From the NCBI RefSeq assembly GCF_016775475.1, contig NZ_JAEUXJ010000004.1, positions 124,001 to 188,000 of the forward strand: DNA of 64,000 nt, given 5' to 3'. Each line of letters starts with the position of its first letter. The stretch's first letter is position 1. The stretch is from Belnapia mucosa. Its GTDB lineage: Bacteria; Pseudomonadota; Alphaproteobacteria; Acetobacterales; Acetobacteraceae. The notes beneath the pieces were generated by a model. That model made no database searches. It was not told the origin of the DNA and was given only the letters and a program-made list of their open reading frames with translations. The position numbers and the translations under genes were made by a program. Of this stretch, positions 15,984 through 23,707 are shown piece by piece.

Positions 15984-16026
15984 CTAGAGCGGCTTCCGTG
16001 AGCCAGGCGAACGGAAAGCGCTCTAG
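15984..16026. repeat. REP-like imperfect palindrome overlapping an SDR stop codon
   Basis: The 43-nt segment starts CTAGAGCG…TTCCGT and ends ACGGAA…GCGCTCTAG, giving two complementary arms of about 16 nt with one mismatch and one bulge and an 11-nt loop. The architecture is that of REP-type intergenic palindromes, many of which in alphaproteobacteria begin with CTAGAGCG. The stop codon of the minus-strand SDR (16023-16025) lies within the right arm. Only one copy is seen in this window, so repetitive nature is inferred from the look of the sequence. Confidence 0.55.
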
Positions 16027-16778
16027 CGGCCACCGCTCACCGGCAGCAGCGCCCCGGTGACATACCGGGCGGCGTCCGAGAGCAACCAGAGCACCGCCTC
16101 CGCCACCTCCTCCGCGCTGCCGCCGCGCTGCATCGGCACGCCGGGGGCGAGCCGAGTCACCCGGTCCGGCAACCCGGCCGCGGCATGCAGTTCGGTGTCG
16201 ATCAGGCCAGGATTGACGGCATTCACCCGGATGCCCTCGGTCGCCAGCTCACGCGACAGGCCGATGGTCAGCGTATCCACCGCGCCCTTGCTGGCGGCGT
16301 AATGCACCCACTCCCCGCCCCCGCCGAGCGTCGAGGCGCGGGACGAGACATTGACGATGGCCCCGCCCTTGCCGCCATGCCGGGTGGACATGCGGCGGAT
16401 CGCCTCGCGGCAGCAGGCGATGGTGCCGATGACATTGGTCCGGAGCACCACCTCCCAGACCTCGTCCGCGGTCTCGTCCAGCCTTCCGGTCGGGCCGGTG
16501 ATCCCGGCATTGTTCACCAGCCCGTCGAGCCGGCCGAATTCGCGGTCGAGCATGGCGAAGCATGCGGCGCGTCCGGCAGGGTCGGCGATATCGGCCTGCA
16601 GGGCGACGGCACGGGCGCCGGCGGCACGTGCCGCCTCGGCGGTGGCCTCGGCGCGGGCCGCGTCGCTGCGATAGGTAAAAAGCAGGTCATGGCCCTGCGC
16701 CGCCAGACGGACCACCGCCGCGCCGATACCGCGGCCGCCACCGGTGACGAGGAGAACGGGACGGGACTCGATGGTCAT
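16023..16778 (-). CDS. SDR family oxidoreductase
   Basis: A 251-residue classical short-chain dehydrogenase. TGGGRGIGAAVV at residues 12-23 is the cofactor loop, NNAGITGPTG the NAG motif, NVSSRAS the catalytic Ser region and HYAASKGA the Tyr/Lys pair. The C-terminal YVTGALLPVSGG is typical. The fifth-to-last residues resemble FabG-type reductases with glucose-dehydrogenase-like sugar/keto substrates. The ATG at 16778 is preceded by GGAGAG; the frame extends 85 codons upstream without similarity. Transcription is divergent from nothing: the 77-nt upstream gap separates it from a small co-directional membrane protein gene. Confidence 0.92.
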   Translation of the reverse strand: MTIESRPVLLVTGGGRGIGAAVVRLAAQGHDLLFTYRSDAARAEATAEAARAAGARAVALQADIADPAGRAACFAMLDREFGRLDGLVNNAGITGPTGRLDETADEVWEVVLRTNVIGTIACCREAIRRMSTRHGGKGGAIVNVSSRASTLGGGGEWVHYAASKGAVDTLTIGLSRELATEGIRVNAVNPGLIDTELHAAAGLPDRVTRLAPGVPMQRGGSAEEVAEAVLWLLSDAARYVTGALLPVSGGR

Positions 16779-16855
16779 CGGACTCTCCGGCGGCGAGGGG
16801 AACGGCGCAGCCTGCGCCGAGGCCGCGATGCTGTCACCCCATCGCAGGCCGGCAG

Positions 16856-17026
16856 TCAGGTCACCAGCCAGCCGAAGACCGCGGTCGCCGCCACCACCAG
16901 CAACAGGGCGCGGAGCAGGTGCATCACCTCCCCCTTCGCCTTGCCTTCTTCCGGTTTCGCCGTCCGGATCTGCCGGATCACCACGGCGTCGGGCTTCATG
17001 TCGTCCCGCACGGTACGTGTCGCCAT
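16856..17026 (-). CDS. Small single-helix membrane protein, 56 residues
   Basis: A 56-residue open frame from ATG 17026, with GGGG upstream as a weak ribosome-binding site. The first 35 residues are hydrophilic and charged (MATRTVRDDMKPDAVV…), and one hydrophobic helix (LLRALLLVVAATAVFGWLV) ends the protein. It would be a C-tail-anchored protein with a cytoplasmic N-terminus. I do not recognise a family. It is in the same direction as the SDR 77 nt downstream, so they may be co-transcribed. Confidence 0.5.
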   Translation of the reverse strand: MATRTVRDDMKPDAVVIRQIRTAKPEEGKAKGEVMHLLRALLLVVAATAVFGWLVT

Positions 17027-17064
17027 CGCGCAACCCCTACCGAATGGTTGATGATCCGTCGACC

Positions 17065-17104
17065 ATGGACCAAAGCGCCAGACGTGTAAACGATTTGGTT
17101 CCAT
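17065..17104. promoter_or_regulatory. Inverted repeat upstream of the iron-type alcohol dehydrogenase
   Basis: ATGGACCAAA (17065-17074) and TTTGGTTCCAT (17094-17104) are complementary except for one bulged base, separated by 19 nt. The dyad lies between the divergent small membrane protein and alcohol dehydrogenase genes and about 120 nt before the latter. It could be an operator for a dimeric regulator. No regulator gene is adjacent. Confidence 0.35.
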
Positions 17105-17222
17105 CGGGTGCCAGGGTATCGATCCGGCTGCGCTGGCCAGGCGCGGCCGATCCGCGCATCCTCCCGCCAAGGCCTGGGGTGGCCGAAGCCCCGGCGCAGC
17201 GCAGCATGAGGGGACGGGACAG

Positions 17223-18371
17223 ATGGGCATGAATCTTCACGCCTGGCCGGCGCAGCAGCGCGTTCGCCACGGCTTGCCGGTGGCGGAGGCCCTGCCGGCC
17301 GAGCTCGCGGATTGCCAGCGGGTGGTGCTGGCGACAACCCGCTCCCTCACCCGCAGCCGCATCGCCGAGGCGACGCGCAGCGCGATCGGGGACAGGCTCG
17401 TCGGCGAGTTCTCCGCCATGCGGGCGCATTCCCCGGTCGAGGATGTGCTGGCGCTCGCCGCCCTGCTGCGGGAGACGCGGGCGGATCGTATCGCCGCACT
17501 CGGTGGCGGCAGCGTCATCGATGGATCGAAGACGGCCTGCTTCGCGGTCTGGCGCGGCCTCGCCGATGGCGCGGCGCTGGTCGGCAGCGCCGTCTCGCGC
17601 GGCACGGATGCGGCACGGTGGGACGAGCCGGGGCTGCTGCCGCGCATCGTCGCCGTGCCGACCACCCTCTCGGCCGCCGAATTCGCGCCCAATGCCGGCT
17701 TCACCGATCTCGTGGCCGGGCGGAAATACCGGGCCCTGCATCCGATGCAGGTGCCGATCGCCGTGGTGCTCGACCCTGCGGCGACGCTGGAGACGCCGGC
17801 CGAGCTGCTGCTCTCCTCCGGCATCCGCGCGGTCGATCATGCGGCGGAGCGGCTTTGCGCCAATCAGCGCGCGCCCTTCTCCGATGCCGTCTCCCGCCAA
17901 GCGCTGGAGATGCTGGCGGTGGCGCTGCCGACCATCCAGCGCGATGCCGGCGACCTCGCGGCACGCGGCGCGGCGCAGCAGGCGATGTGGCTGTCGGTGA
18001 TGGGCGGCTGGGCCGGCGTGCCGGTCGGGGCGAGCCATGGCATCGGCTATATCCTTGGCGGTGCCAAGGGCGTGCCGCATGGCATCACCTCCTGCCTCGG
18101 CCTGCCGGCGGTGATGCAATGGAATGAGCCGGTGAATGCCGAGCAGCAGGCGGTGGTCGCCAGGATCCTCGGCGGCGGCACGGCATCCGAGGCGCTGCGC
18201 GGCTTCATCCGCGGGCTCGGCCTGCCGACGACGCTGGCCGAGGTCGGCATCGGCCTCGAGGAGATTCCGGCCCTCGCCGCGAAATGGGATGGCAGCCCAC
18301 CCATCGCCAGCAACCCGCGGAAGGTCAACGGGGCAGCGGATCTGGAGGCAATCCTCAGACTAATGGTCTAG
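17223..18371 (+). CDS. Iron-containing alcohol dehydrogenase / maleylacetate reductase family
   Basis: A 382-residue cytoplasmic dehydrogenase of the Fe-ADH/maleylacetate reductase family. The N-terminal half has the NAD-binding GGGSVIDGSKT. In the C-terminal half, VDHAAER and the His-containing ASHGIGYILGGAKGVPHGITS carry metal ligands. Maleylacetate reductases and Fe-ADHs share this layout; the HGIG…GVPHG form resembles the maleylacetate reductase branch, which would reduce maleylacetate to 3-oxoadipate in aromatic catabolism. No other ring-cleavage gene is nearby, so the substrate is uncertain. A second ATG at 17229 is an alternative start. The LLM flavoprotein follows 99 nt downstream. 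Confidence 0.88.
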   Translation: MGMNLHAWPAQQRVRHGLPVAEALPAELADCQRVVLATTRSLTRSRIAEATRSAIGDRLVGEFSAMRAHSPVEDVLALAALLRETRADRIAALGGGSVIDGSKTACFAVWRGLADGAALVGSAVSRGTDAARWDEPGLLPRIVAVPTTLSAAEFAPNAGFTDLVAGRKYRALHPMQVPIAVVLDPAATLETPAELLLSSGIRAVDHAAERLCANQRAPFSDAVSRQALEMLAVALPTIQRDAGDLAARGAAQQAMWLSVMGGWAGVPVGASHGIGYILGGAKGVPHGITSCLGLPAVMQWNEPVNAEQQAVVARILGGGTASEALRGFIRGLGLPTTLAEVGIGLEEIPALAAKWDGSPPIASNPRKVNGAADLEAILRLMV

Positions 18372-18470
18372 ACGCTCACGGTTCCTTGTGCGGTTCCTGC
18401 TTGCGCCATGCCTGCGCGAGGCGCCAGCATCCGCCACAACCGGCGCCAAGCCGGACAGGAGGAGGACGCC

Positions 18471-19583
18471 ATGGAATTCGGCTATTTCATGATGCCGTCT
18501 CACCCGCCGGAGCGCGGGCTGAAGGAAGGGCATGACTTCGATCTCCAGGTGCTGCGCTGGCTCGACGAGCTGGGCTTCTCCGAAGCCTGGATCGGCGAGC
18601 ACCATACCGCACCCTGGGAGCCGCATCCGGCGCCCGACCTCCTGATCGCGCAATCGCTGAAGGAGACCACGCGGCTGCGCATCGGCCCGGGCGGCTTCCT
18701 GCTGCCCTACCATCACCCGGCGGAGCTGGCGAACCGCGTTGCCATGCTCGACCATCTCTCCGGTGGCCGGCTGAATTTCGGCATCGCCGCCAGCGGCCTG
18801 CCGAGCGACTGGGCGATGTTCAATGTCGATGGCATGTCGGGCGCCAACCGCGAGATGACGCGCGAGGCACTCGACATTATCCTGAAGCTCTGGAGTTCGG
18901 ACGGTCCCTTCCACTACGACGGCAAGTATTGGAAGGTCGACAAGCCCGACACGATGTTCGGCTTCCTCAAGCCGCATATCAAGCCGTTGCAGGCGCCGCA
19001 TCCGCCGATCGGCGTCGCCGGGCTTTCCAAGAATTCCGACACGCTGAAGATGGCCGGCGAGCATGGCTTCCTGCCGATGAGCCTCAACCTCAACCCCGGC
19101 TATGTCACCAGCCATTGGGACAGCGTCGAGGCCGGAGCCCGCAAATCCGGCCGCACGCCGAGCCGGCGCGACTGGCGCCTGGTGCGCGAGGTCTTCGTCG
19201 CCGACACTGATGAGGAAGCCTGGCGGCTCTCGGTCGGCTCCATGATGGGGCGGATGATGGGCGAATACTTCCTGCCGCTGCTCGCCCAATTCGGCTTCAA
19301 GGACTATCTGAAGCACAGCCCCGAGGTGCCGGACAGCGACGTCACCGTGGACTACTGCGCCCGGCGCAATTGGCTGGTCGGCTCGCCGAAGACGGTCGCC
19401 GAGCGGCTGGAGCAGATCTACGAAGAGGTCGGCGGCTTCGGCCAGCTCTTGGTCTTCGGCTTCGACTATCTGGAGAACCCGGCCGCTTGGCGCAACTCGC
19501 TCCGGCTGTTGCAGGAAGAGGTGCTGCCTAAGGTCGCGCATCTCACTCCGGCAGCGGCCACGCCGGCCCTCGCAGCGCAGTAG
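18471..19583 (+). CDS. LLM-class flavin-dependent monooxygenase
   Basis: A 370-residue bacterial luciferase-like TIM-barrel flavoprotein. It begins MEFGYFMMPSHPP, then has EAWIGEHHT (active-site His), IGPGGFLLPYHHPAELANR, LDHLSGGRLNFGIAAS (flavin-phosphate loop) and a late LVFGFDYLENPAAWRNSL. These proteins use FMNH2 and oxygen to oxidise small organic substrates. The ATG at 18471 has a very good GGAGGAGG ribosome-binding site; codons back to 18408 lack it. Residue pattern is close to the alkanal/limonene-type monooxygenase group. It follows the Fe-ADH on the same strand, and both may serve one catabolic route. Confidence 0.93.
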   Translation: MEFGYFMMPSHPPERGLKEGHDFDLQVLRWLDELGFSEAWIGEHHTAPWEPHPAPDLLIAQSLKETTRLRIGPGGFLLPYHHPAELANRVAMLDHLSGGRLNFGIAASGLPSDWAMFNVDGMSGANREMTREALDIILKLWSSDGPFHYDGKYWKVDKPDTMFGFLKPHIKPLQAPHPPIGVAGLSKNSDTLKMAGEHGFLPMSLNLNPGYVTSHWDSVEAGARKSGRTPSRRDWRLVREVFVADTDEEAWRLSVGSMMGRMMGEYFLPLLAQFGFKDYLKHSPEVPDSDVTVDYCARRNWLVGSPKTVAERLEQIYEEVGGFGQLLVFGFDYLENPAAWRNSLRLLQEEVLPKVAHLTPAAATPALAAQ

Positions 19584-19603
19584 CGCTTGCAGGAGCCAGG
19601 GCG

Positions 19604-19840
19604 GTGAGCCATGTCCTGCACATGAACGCGCATCTGGCTGCCGCCCTGCTCCTCACCCTCGCGCTGGCCGCCTGCGGCCCCGGCGGGCTGCAGGCCGGCG
19701 GCGAGTATTCCGGCCAGCCCGATACGGTGATCGGCAATACCGAGCGCAACATGGCGACCGGCGCCGTCACCAGCGAGGGCAGCATCTATGTCCGCCGCCA
19801 GGGCTACATGACGACGCCGGCGGAGCGCCTGCGCTACTGA
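19604..19840 (+). CDS. Small lipoprotein, hypothetical
   Basis: A 78-residue protein with a signal peptide and lipobox (LTLALAAC) followed by a short Gly-rich mature part (GPGGLQAGGEYSGQPD) and a Thr/Arg-rich tail. The GTG at 19604 has GGAG upstream; the ATG at 19622 is an alternative that also keeps the lipobox. No family is recognised. The mature protein ends RQGYMTTPAERLRY. It lies just after the LLM flavoprotein and convergent with the VapC gene, whose stop is 1 nt from its own. Confidence 0.6.
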   Translation: MSHVLHMNAHLAAALLLTLALAACGPGGLQAGGEYSGQPDTVIGNTERNMATGAVTSEGSIYVRRQGYMTTPAERLRY

Positions 19841-19841
19841 G

Positions 19842-20234
19842 CTACCACAGCACCGGCACGTTATAGGCGGCGAAGGCGCGGTCGCAGGTGATGATGCGCC
19901 GCCCGCTGAGTTCTGCGGCGGCAATCAGCATCCGGTCCATCGGATCCGCATGGTGCGGCGGCAAGGCATTGGCCCGTTCCGCCATGTCCGGCTCGATCGG
20001 CAGCAGCCGGTAGCCATGATGCCGCAGCCAGCTGGTGAAGCTGCCTTGCGGCCCGAGCGGCAAGGGCGCCAGCCGTCCGGCCGAGACCTTCTTCGTGATC
20101 TCCCAGATGGTGATGGCGCTGACTGCCACATCGCCGCCGCGCATTGCCGCCATGGCCTTGGCGCTCATGCCGCGCCCGGCATCGGCGTGGAAGATGATCA
20201 GCGCGCAGGCATCGGCCAGAAAGGCTTCGTTCAA
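19842..20234 (-). CDS. vapC: PIN-domain ribonuclease toxin, VapC type
   Basis: A 130-residue PIN-domain protein, the predicted RNase toxin of a toxin-antitoxin pair. The acidic metal-site residues are in place: Asp8 in FLADACAL, Glu in SAITIWEITKK, Asp in DPMDRMLIAAA and Asp in TCDRAFAAYNV. The start is a TTG at 20234, overlapping the antitoxin's stop by 4 nt (TTGA), which couples translation and keeps toxin output low. The VapC name is by family; the target RNA is unknown. The gene is the last in its transcript, ending next to the small lipoprotein. Confidence 0.9.
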   Translation of the reverse strand: MNEAFLADACALIIFHADAGRGMSAKAMAAMRGGDVAVSAITIWEITKKVSAGRLAPLPLGPQGSFTSWLRHHGYRLLPIEPDMAERANALPPHHADPMDRMLIAAAELSGRRIITCDRAFAAYNVPVLW

Positions 20235-20485
20235 GCCTCCCAGCCCTCGGCCGCGGCTTCCTCGGCAGAGAGGGGGGCGAAGACGGCCGGGTCATAGGTG
20301 AAGCCGGCCCAGGCAGGCAGGCTGCGCCAATCCCCTGGCTCTCGCCGCACCGGCTGCTCGGCCGCCACCAGCCGGGCGACCGGCTTGCCATGCCGGGTGA
20401 TCACCACCTCGTCCCCTGCCTCGACATCGGAGAGCAGGGCGGAGAGGTGCGTCTTGGCATCGTAGAGACTAGCGGCCTTTATCAT
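20231..20485 (-). CDS. Phd/YefM-family antitoxin
   Basis: An 84-residue antitoxin and transcription repressor. The N-terminal Phd/YefM fold is visible: KAASLYDAKTHLSALLSDVEAG, then DEVVITRHGKPVARLVA. The C-terminal 40 residues (EPGDWRSLPAWAGFTYDPAVFAPL…) would wrap around the PIN toxin. It overlaps vapC by 4 nt. Its own promoter lies in the end of the preceding flavoprotein gene (see 20492-20519), with an operator palindrome on the -35 box, so it is probably autoregulated. Confidence 0.9.
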   Translation of the reverse strand: MIKAASLYDAKTHLSALLSDVEAGDEVVITRHGKPVARLVAAEQPVRREPGDWRSLPAWAGFTYDPAVFAPLSAEEAAAEGWEA

Positions 20486-20491
20486 GGCCCC

Positions 20492-20519
20492 TTTTAAGTC
20501 AGACCAATTTGTTGGTCAA
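20492..20519 (-). promoter_or_regulatory. Phd/VapC promoter with overlapping operator palindrome
   Basis: On the minus strand there is a TTGACC -35 box (20514-20519), a 16-nt spacer and TTAAAA (20492-20497), just upstream of the antitoxin ATG. The perfect palindrome GACCAA-ttt g-TTGGTC (20502-20517) overlaps the -35 region, as expected for Phd binding. The -35 box overlaps the stop codon of the upstream flavoprotein gene. Confidence 0.55.
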
Positions 20520-21757
20520 GCAAACCGCTCCACAGCGAAGGGCGCGAGGTCGAGATTGGGCGCCGGCCCCAGCATCGCCTGGGCCAGCACCGCCCCGGTC
20601 GGCGCCGAGCCGGTGAGCCCCAGATGCCCGTGCCCGAAGGCGCACCAGAGGCCTGGCCAGCGCCGCACCGGCCCGATCACCGGCAGGCTGTCCGGCAGGC
20701 AGGGGCGGTGGCCCATCCAGAAGCCTTCTGCGCCTTCGACCCGTGCCTGGGGGAAAGCCATCCGCAGGTCGCGCAGCAGCAGCTCCGCCCGACGCGGCGT
20801 CGGCGGGTGGTCGAGCCCGCCGAACTCCACCGTCCCGGCGATGCGCAGCCCCTCCTCCATCGGCGAGATGAAGGCCTTGCGGTCGGCCGGCACCACCGGC
20901 CGCTGCACGTTGATCCCCGCCTCCGGCAGCATGACGTGGTAGCCGCGCTGGCTCTCGAGCGGGATGCGGATGCCGAGCGGCGCCAGCAGCCGCGCCGACC
21001 AGGCGCCGGCCGCCAGGACCACCGCATCCGCCGCGAGTGGGCCGGAGGCGGTGGCAACGCCGGTCACCCGCCCCTCCCCCGTCGTGACCGCCTGCACCGC
21101 CTCCTGCCGGACCGTCCCGCCCAGCCTTTCGATCCCGCGCGCCACCACCTCCGCCTGGCGGCGCGGATTCACGCTGCTGCCCTGCTCCGGGATGAAGACG
21201 CCGAGCGCGTAGTCGCCCCGCATATCGGGCTCCAGCGCGCGGATCGCCTCGGCACCGTCGAGGAATTCCAGCCGCATCCCGTGCTGCTGGCGCAGTTCCC
21301 AGCCGGCCGCATCCTTCGCGTAGTGGTCGCGGTCCCGGTAGAGATAGAGCTGCCCCGTCTCCCGGATCAGGTCCAGCGCGCCCTCCTCGGCGAGGATGCG
21401 CCGGTGCTGCTCCATCGCGCCGAAGAGCAGGCCCGACAGCGCCTCTGCGATCGACGCCACCCGCGCCGGCCGCGCGCTGGCGACGAAGCGGGCCAGCCAG
21501 GGCGCCGCCCGCAGCGCATAGCGCGCCGGGATATGCAGCGCGCCTTCCGGGTCCAGCAGCATCCCCGGCACCTGCTTCAGCACCCCCGGCATGGCGAGCG
21601 GCGCGACCGAGCCGGCGCTGATCGCCCCCGCATTGCCCGAGGAGGCGCCGCCGCCCGGTGGCCCCCCATCCAGCACCGTCACCGTCGCGCCCCCGCGCGC
21701 CAGATGCCAGGCGGTGCAAAGGCCGACGATCCCGGCCCCGATGACGATCACGCGCAA
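20516..21757 (-). CDS. FAD-dependent D-amino-acid dehydrogenase-like oxidoreductase
   Basis: A 413-residue flavoprotein of the DAO/DadA family. VIVIGAGIVGLCTAWHLARGG at the N-terminus is the Rossmann FAD motif, PPGGGASSGNAGAIS the following loop, and the C-terminal VIGPVRRWPGLWCAFGHGHLGLTGSAPTGAVLA holds the flavin-contacting His/Gly pattern of DadA. It should oxidise an amine or D-amino acid with electrons to the respiratory chain. The start is TTG at 21757, six nt after the Bug gene's stop, with GGAG 8 nt before it; GTG 21751 is an alternative. The gene is co-directional with the Bug protein upstream and the antitoxin-toxin pair downstream. Confidence 0.9.
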   Translation of the reverse strand: MRVIVIGAGIVGLCTAWHLARGGATVTVLDGGPPGGGASSGNAGAISAGSVAPLAMPGVLKQVPGMLLDPEGALHIPARYALRAAPWLARFVASARPARVASIAEALSGLLFGAMEQHRRILAEEGALDLIRETGQLYLYRDRDHYAKDAAGWELRQQHGMRLEFLDGAEAIRALEPDMRGDYALGVFIPEQGSSVNPRRQAEVVARGIERLGGTVRQEAVQAVTTGEGRVTGVATASGPLAADAVVLAAGAWSARLLAPLGIRIPLESQRGYHVMLPEAGINVQRPVVPADRKAFISPMEEGLRIAGTVEFGGLDHPPTPRRAELLLRDLRMAFPQARVEGAEGFWMGHRPCLPDSLPVIGPVRRWPGLWCAFGHGHLGLTGSAPTGAVLAQAMLGPAPNLDLAPFAVERFA

Positions 21758-21762
21758 GCGGA

Positions 21763-22722
21763 CTACTCCGGTTGGATGTTGCCGCGCCGGGCGATCCCGG
21801 CCCAGCGGGTCTGCTCGGCGGCGAGGAAGGCGCGAGTCGCCGCAGCATCGGCGCCGATCGGCTCCAGCCCGCGCTCGCGGAAGGCATCGGTCAGCGCTTC
21901 GCGCATCGCCGCCTGCACCGCGCTCTCGATCCGCGCCGCGATCGGCTCCGGCAGGCGGGCCGGCGCGGCGAGCGAGGCCCAGGTGCCGCCCGTCAGCCAG
22001 GGCATCCCCGCCTCCGCCGTGGTCGGCACCTCCGGCACCGCCGGCGCCCGCGTCGCGCGACACAGCGCCAAGGCCCGCAGCTTGCCGGAGGCCAGATGCG
22101 GCAGCCCGGCCGGGATGGTGTCGAAGCTGAACTGCACCTGGCCGGCCAGCAGGTCGGTCGTCAGCGGTGCGCTGCCGCGATAGGGAATATGCGTCACCTC
22201 GATACCCGCCTCCGCCTTCAGCAGCTCGCCCAGCAGGTGCGGCGCCGTGCCATTGCCGAAGGAGCCGTAATTCAGCCGCCCCGGCCGCGCCTTGGCCAGC
22301 GCCACCAGCTCACCGAGACTCGCCGCCGGCAGGCCGGGATGGACCAGCACCAGGAAGGGCTGCTCGGTCAACAGGGCGAGCGGGGTGAAATCCTCCGCCG
22401 CATAGGGGATGGAGCGCAGCGTGGCGCGCGCGATCGCCATCTCAGCCGAGGCGCCGACCAGCAGCGTATGCCCATCGGGCGGCGACTTGGCGACGAGATC
22501 GGCGCCGATGGTGCCGCTGGCCCCTGGCCGGTTCTCGACAATCACCGGCTGGCCCCAGACCCGCCCCAGCCGCTCGGCCAACAGCCGGGCGACGACATCG
22601 GTGCTGCCGCCGGCGGGGTAACCGACCACCAGCCGCACCGGGCGGCTGGGGAAATCCGTCTGCGCCCGGGCCGGCCCGACAGTAGCCGCCGCCAGTCCCG
22701 CCAGCATCTGCCGCCGCTGCAT
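21763..22722 (-). CDS. Bug/TctC-family tripartite-transporter binding protein
   Basis: A 319-residue periplasmic binding protein of the Bug (Bordetella uptake gene)/TctC family. It has a signal peptide ending near ARAQ, then FPSRPVRLVVGYPAGGSTD (the first ligand loop), [24 protein letters not shown] and HIPYRGSAPLTTDLLAG, all standard landmarks. These proteins bind carboxylates or aromatic acids. No TctA/TctB membrane genes accompany it, so it is an orphan component. It starts at ATG 22722 with GGGGGAGGAA upstream and is divergent from the TauD gene across a 102-nt operator-rich gap; dadA-like follows directly. The ligand may be related to its neighbours' substrate. Confidence 0.93.
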   Translation of the reverse strand: MQRRQMLAGLAAATVGPARAQTDFPSRPVRLVVGYPAGGSTDVVARLLAERLGRVWGQPVIVENRPGASGTIGADLVAKSPPDGHTLLVGASAEMAIARATLRSIPYAAEDFTPLALLTEQPFLVLVHPGLPAASLGELVALAKARPGRLNYGSFGNGTAPHLLGELLKAEAGIEVTHIPYRGSAPLTTDLLAGQVQFSFDTIPAGLPHLASGKLRALALCRATRAPAVPEVPTTAEAGMPWLTGGTWASLAAPARLPEPIAARIESAVQAAMREALTDAFRERGLEPIGADAAATRAFLAAEQTRWAGIARRGNIQPE

Positions 22723-22824
22723 GGCTTGGTTCCTCCCCCGCGGGATGGTCGGGCGGGAGGCGCTGCGGCGCAAGCTTGACCTGGGCGGTCGCCCGACCGA
22801 ATCTCGGCGCTGGAGGATGCGGCC
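22723..22824. promoter_or_regulatory. Divergent control region with operator palindrome
   Basis: The gap between the divergent Bug and TauD genes contains a perfect CGGTCG-cc-CGACCG palindrome at 22786-22799. A wider 8-nt inverted pair, GGTCGGGC (22747-22754) and GCCCGACC (22791-22798), lies across the same segment. A TTGACC -35-like element (22776-22781) sits immediately before the palindrome in the orientation of the TauD gene; its -10 (GAATCT, 22799-22804) is weak. This pattern suggests repression or activation of the tauD-like operon by a dimeric regulator not encoded here. Confidence 0.4.
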
Positions 22825-23706
22825 ATGCAGATCACGCCGAACAATGCGGGCCTCGGGGCCCGGGTGGAGGGGATCGACCTCGCCCAACCCCTGGCGCCCG
22901 AGGGCTTCCGTACCCTGCTCCGGGCACTCGGCCAGTATGGAGTGCTCTGCTTCCCTCGCCAGGACCTCGACGCGCCGCAGCTTTCCGCCTTCGGCAGCCG
23001 CTTCGGCGAGCTGGAGGTGAATGTCGCCAACCTCTTCCACGCGCCCGGCCATCCGGAGGTGATGATCCTCTCGAACCGCCGCGATGCGGAGGGGCGACCG
23101 ACCGGGCTGAACGATGCCGGCCAGGGCTGGCACACCGACATGTCCTATTCCGCCGAGATCGCCCTGGCCAATGCGCTGCATGCGAAGGAGGTGCCGATGC
23201 GGGACGGGCGGCCGCTCGGCAGCACGCAGTTCCGCAACATGCATGCCGCCTATGACGACCTGCCGGCCGAGGTGGTGCAGCGCCTCGAAGGCCGGGTCGC
23301 GATCCACGACTTCGAGAAATTCTGGGATGTCATGCGCATGCGCCCCGGCAGCATCCGCAAGCCGCTGACGCCCGAGCAGCGGGCGAAGAAGCCGCCCGTG
23401 CCGCAGCCGATCTTCCGCCTCCACCCGATCACCGGCCGCCGCATCCTGTACTGCAATCCCGGCTATGCCATGCGGATCAAGGGGTTGGAGGAGGCCGAGA
23501 GCACCGCCCTGCTGGAATACCTGTTCCGCCACCAGGCGCAGGAGAAATACCTCTACAGCCATGACTGGACGCCGGGCGACCTGCTGATGTGGGACAATAT
23601 CGGCACCGTCCACAATGCGGTGGCCGATTACGGGCCGGAGGAGCCGCGCAGCATCCTCCGCGTCCAGGTGATGGCGACGCTCGACTACGCCGCGCTGGCC
23701 GCCTGA
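22825..23706 (+). CDS. TauD/TfdA-family Fe(II)/2-oxoglutarate dioxygenase
   Basis: A 293-residue non-haem iron dioxygenase. The metal triad is visible: His103 and Asp105 in WHTDMSY and the distal His263 in TVHNAV; a basic residue near the C-terminus (PRSILRVQ) would hold 2-oxoglutarate. Family members hydroxylate or cleave taurine, 2,4-D and other sulfonates or aryl-oxy acids. It opens the operon TauD-FAH-Bug-Ldh with 1-nt or overlapping junctions, so it probably performs the first oxidation of the acid that the Bug protein binds. The GGAGG ribosome-binding site lies 7 nt before the ATG. Substrate unknown. Confidence 0.92.
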   Translation: MQITPNNAGLGARVEGIDLAQPLAPEGFRTLLRALGQYGVLCFPRQDLDAPQLSAFGSRFGELEVNVANLFHAPGHPEVMILSNRRDAEGRPTGLNDAGQGWHTDMSYSAEIALANALHAKEVPMRDGRPLGSTQFRNMHAAYDDLPAEVVQRLEGRVAIHDFEKFWDVMRMRPGSIRKPLTPEQRAKKPPVPQPIFRLHPITGRRILYCNPGYAMRIKGLEEAESTALLEYLFRHQAQEKYLYSHDWTPGDLLMWDNIGTVHNAVADYGPEEPRSILRVQVMATLDYAALAA

Positions 23707-23707
23707 G

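Noticed and set aside
17223-18371. Maleylacetate reductase as a firm call
   Set aside because: The fold and loops are consistent, but no ring-cleavage genes lie near and other Fe-ADH activities cannot be excluded.
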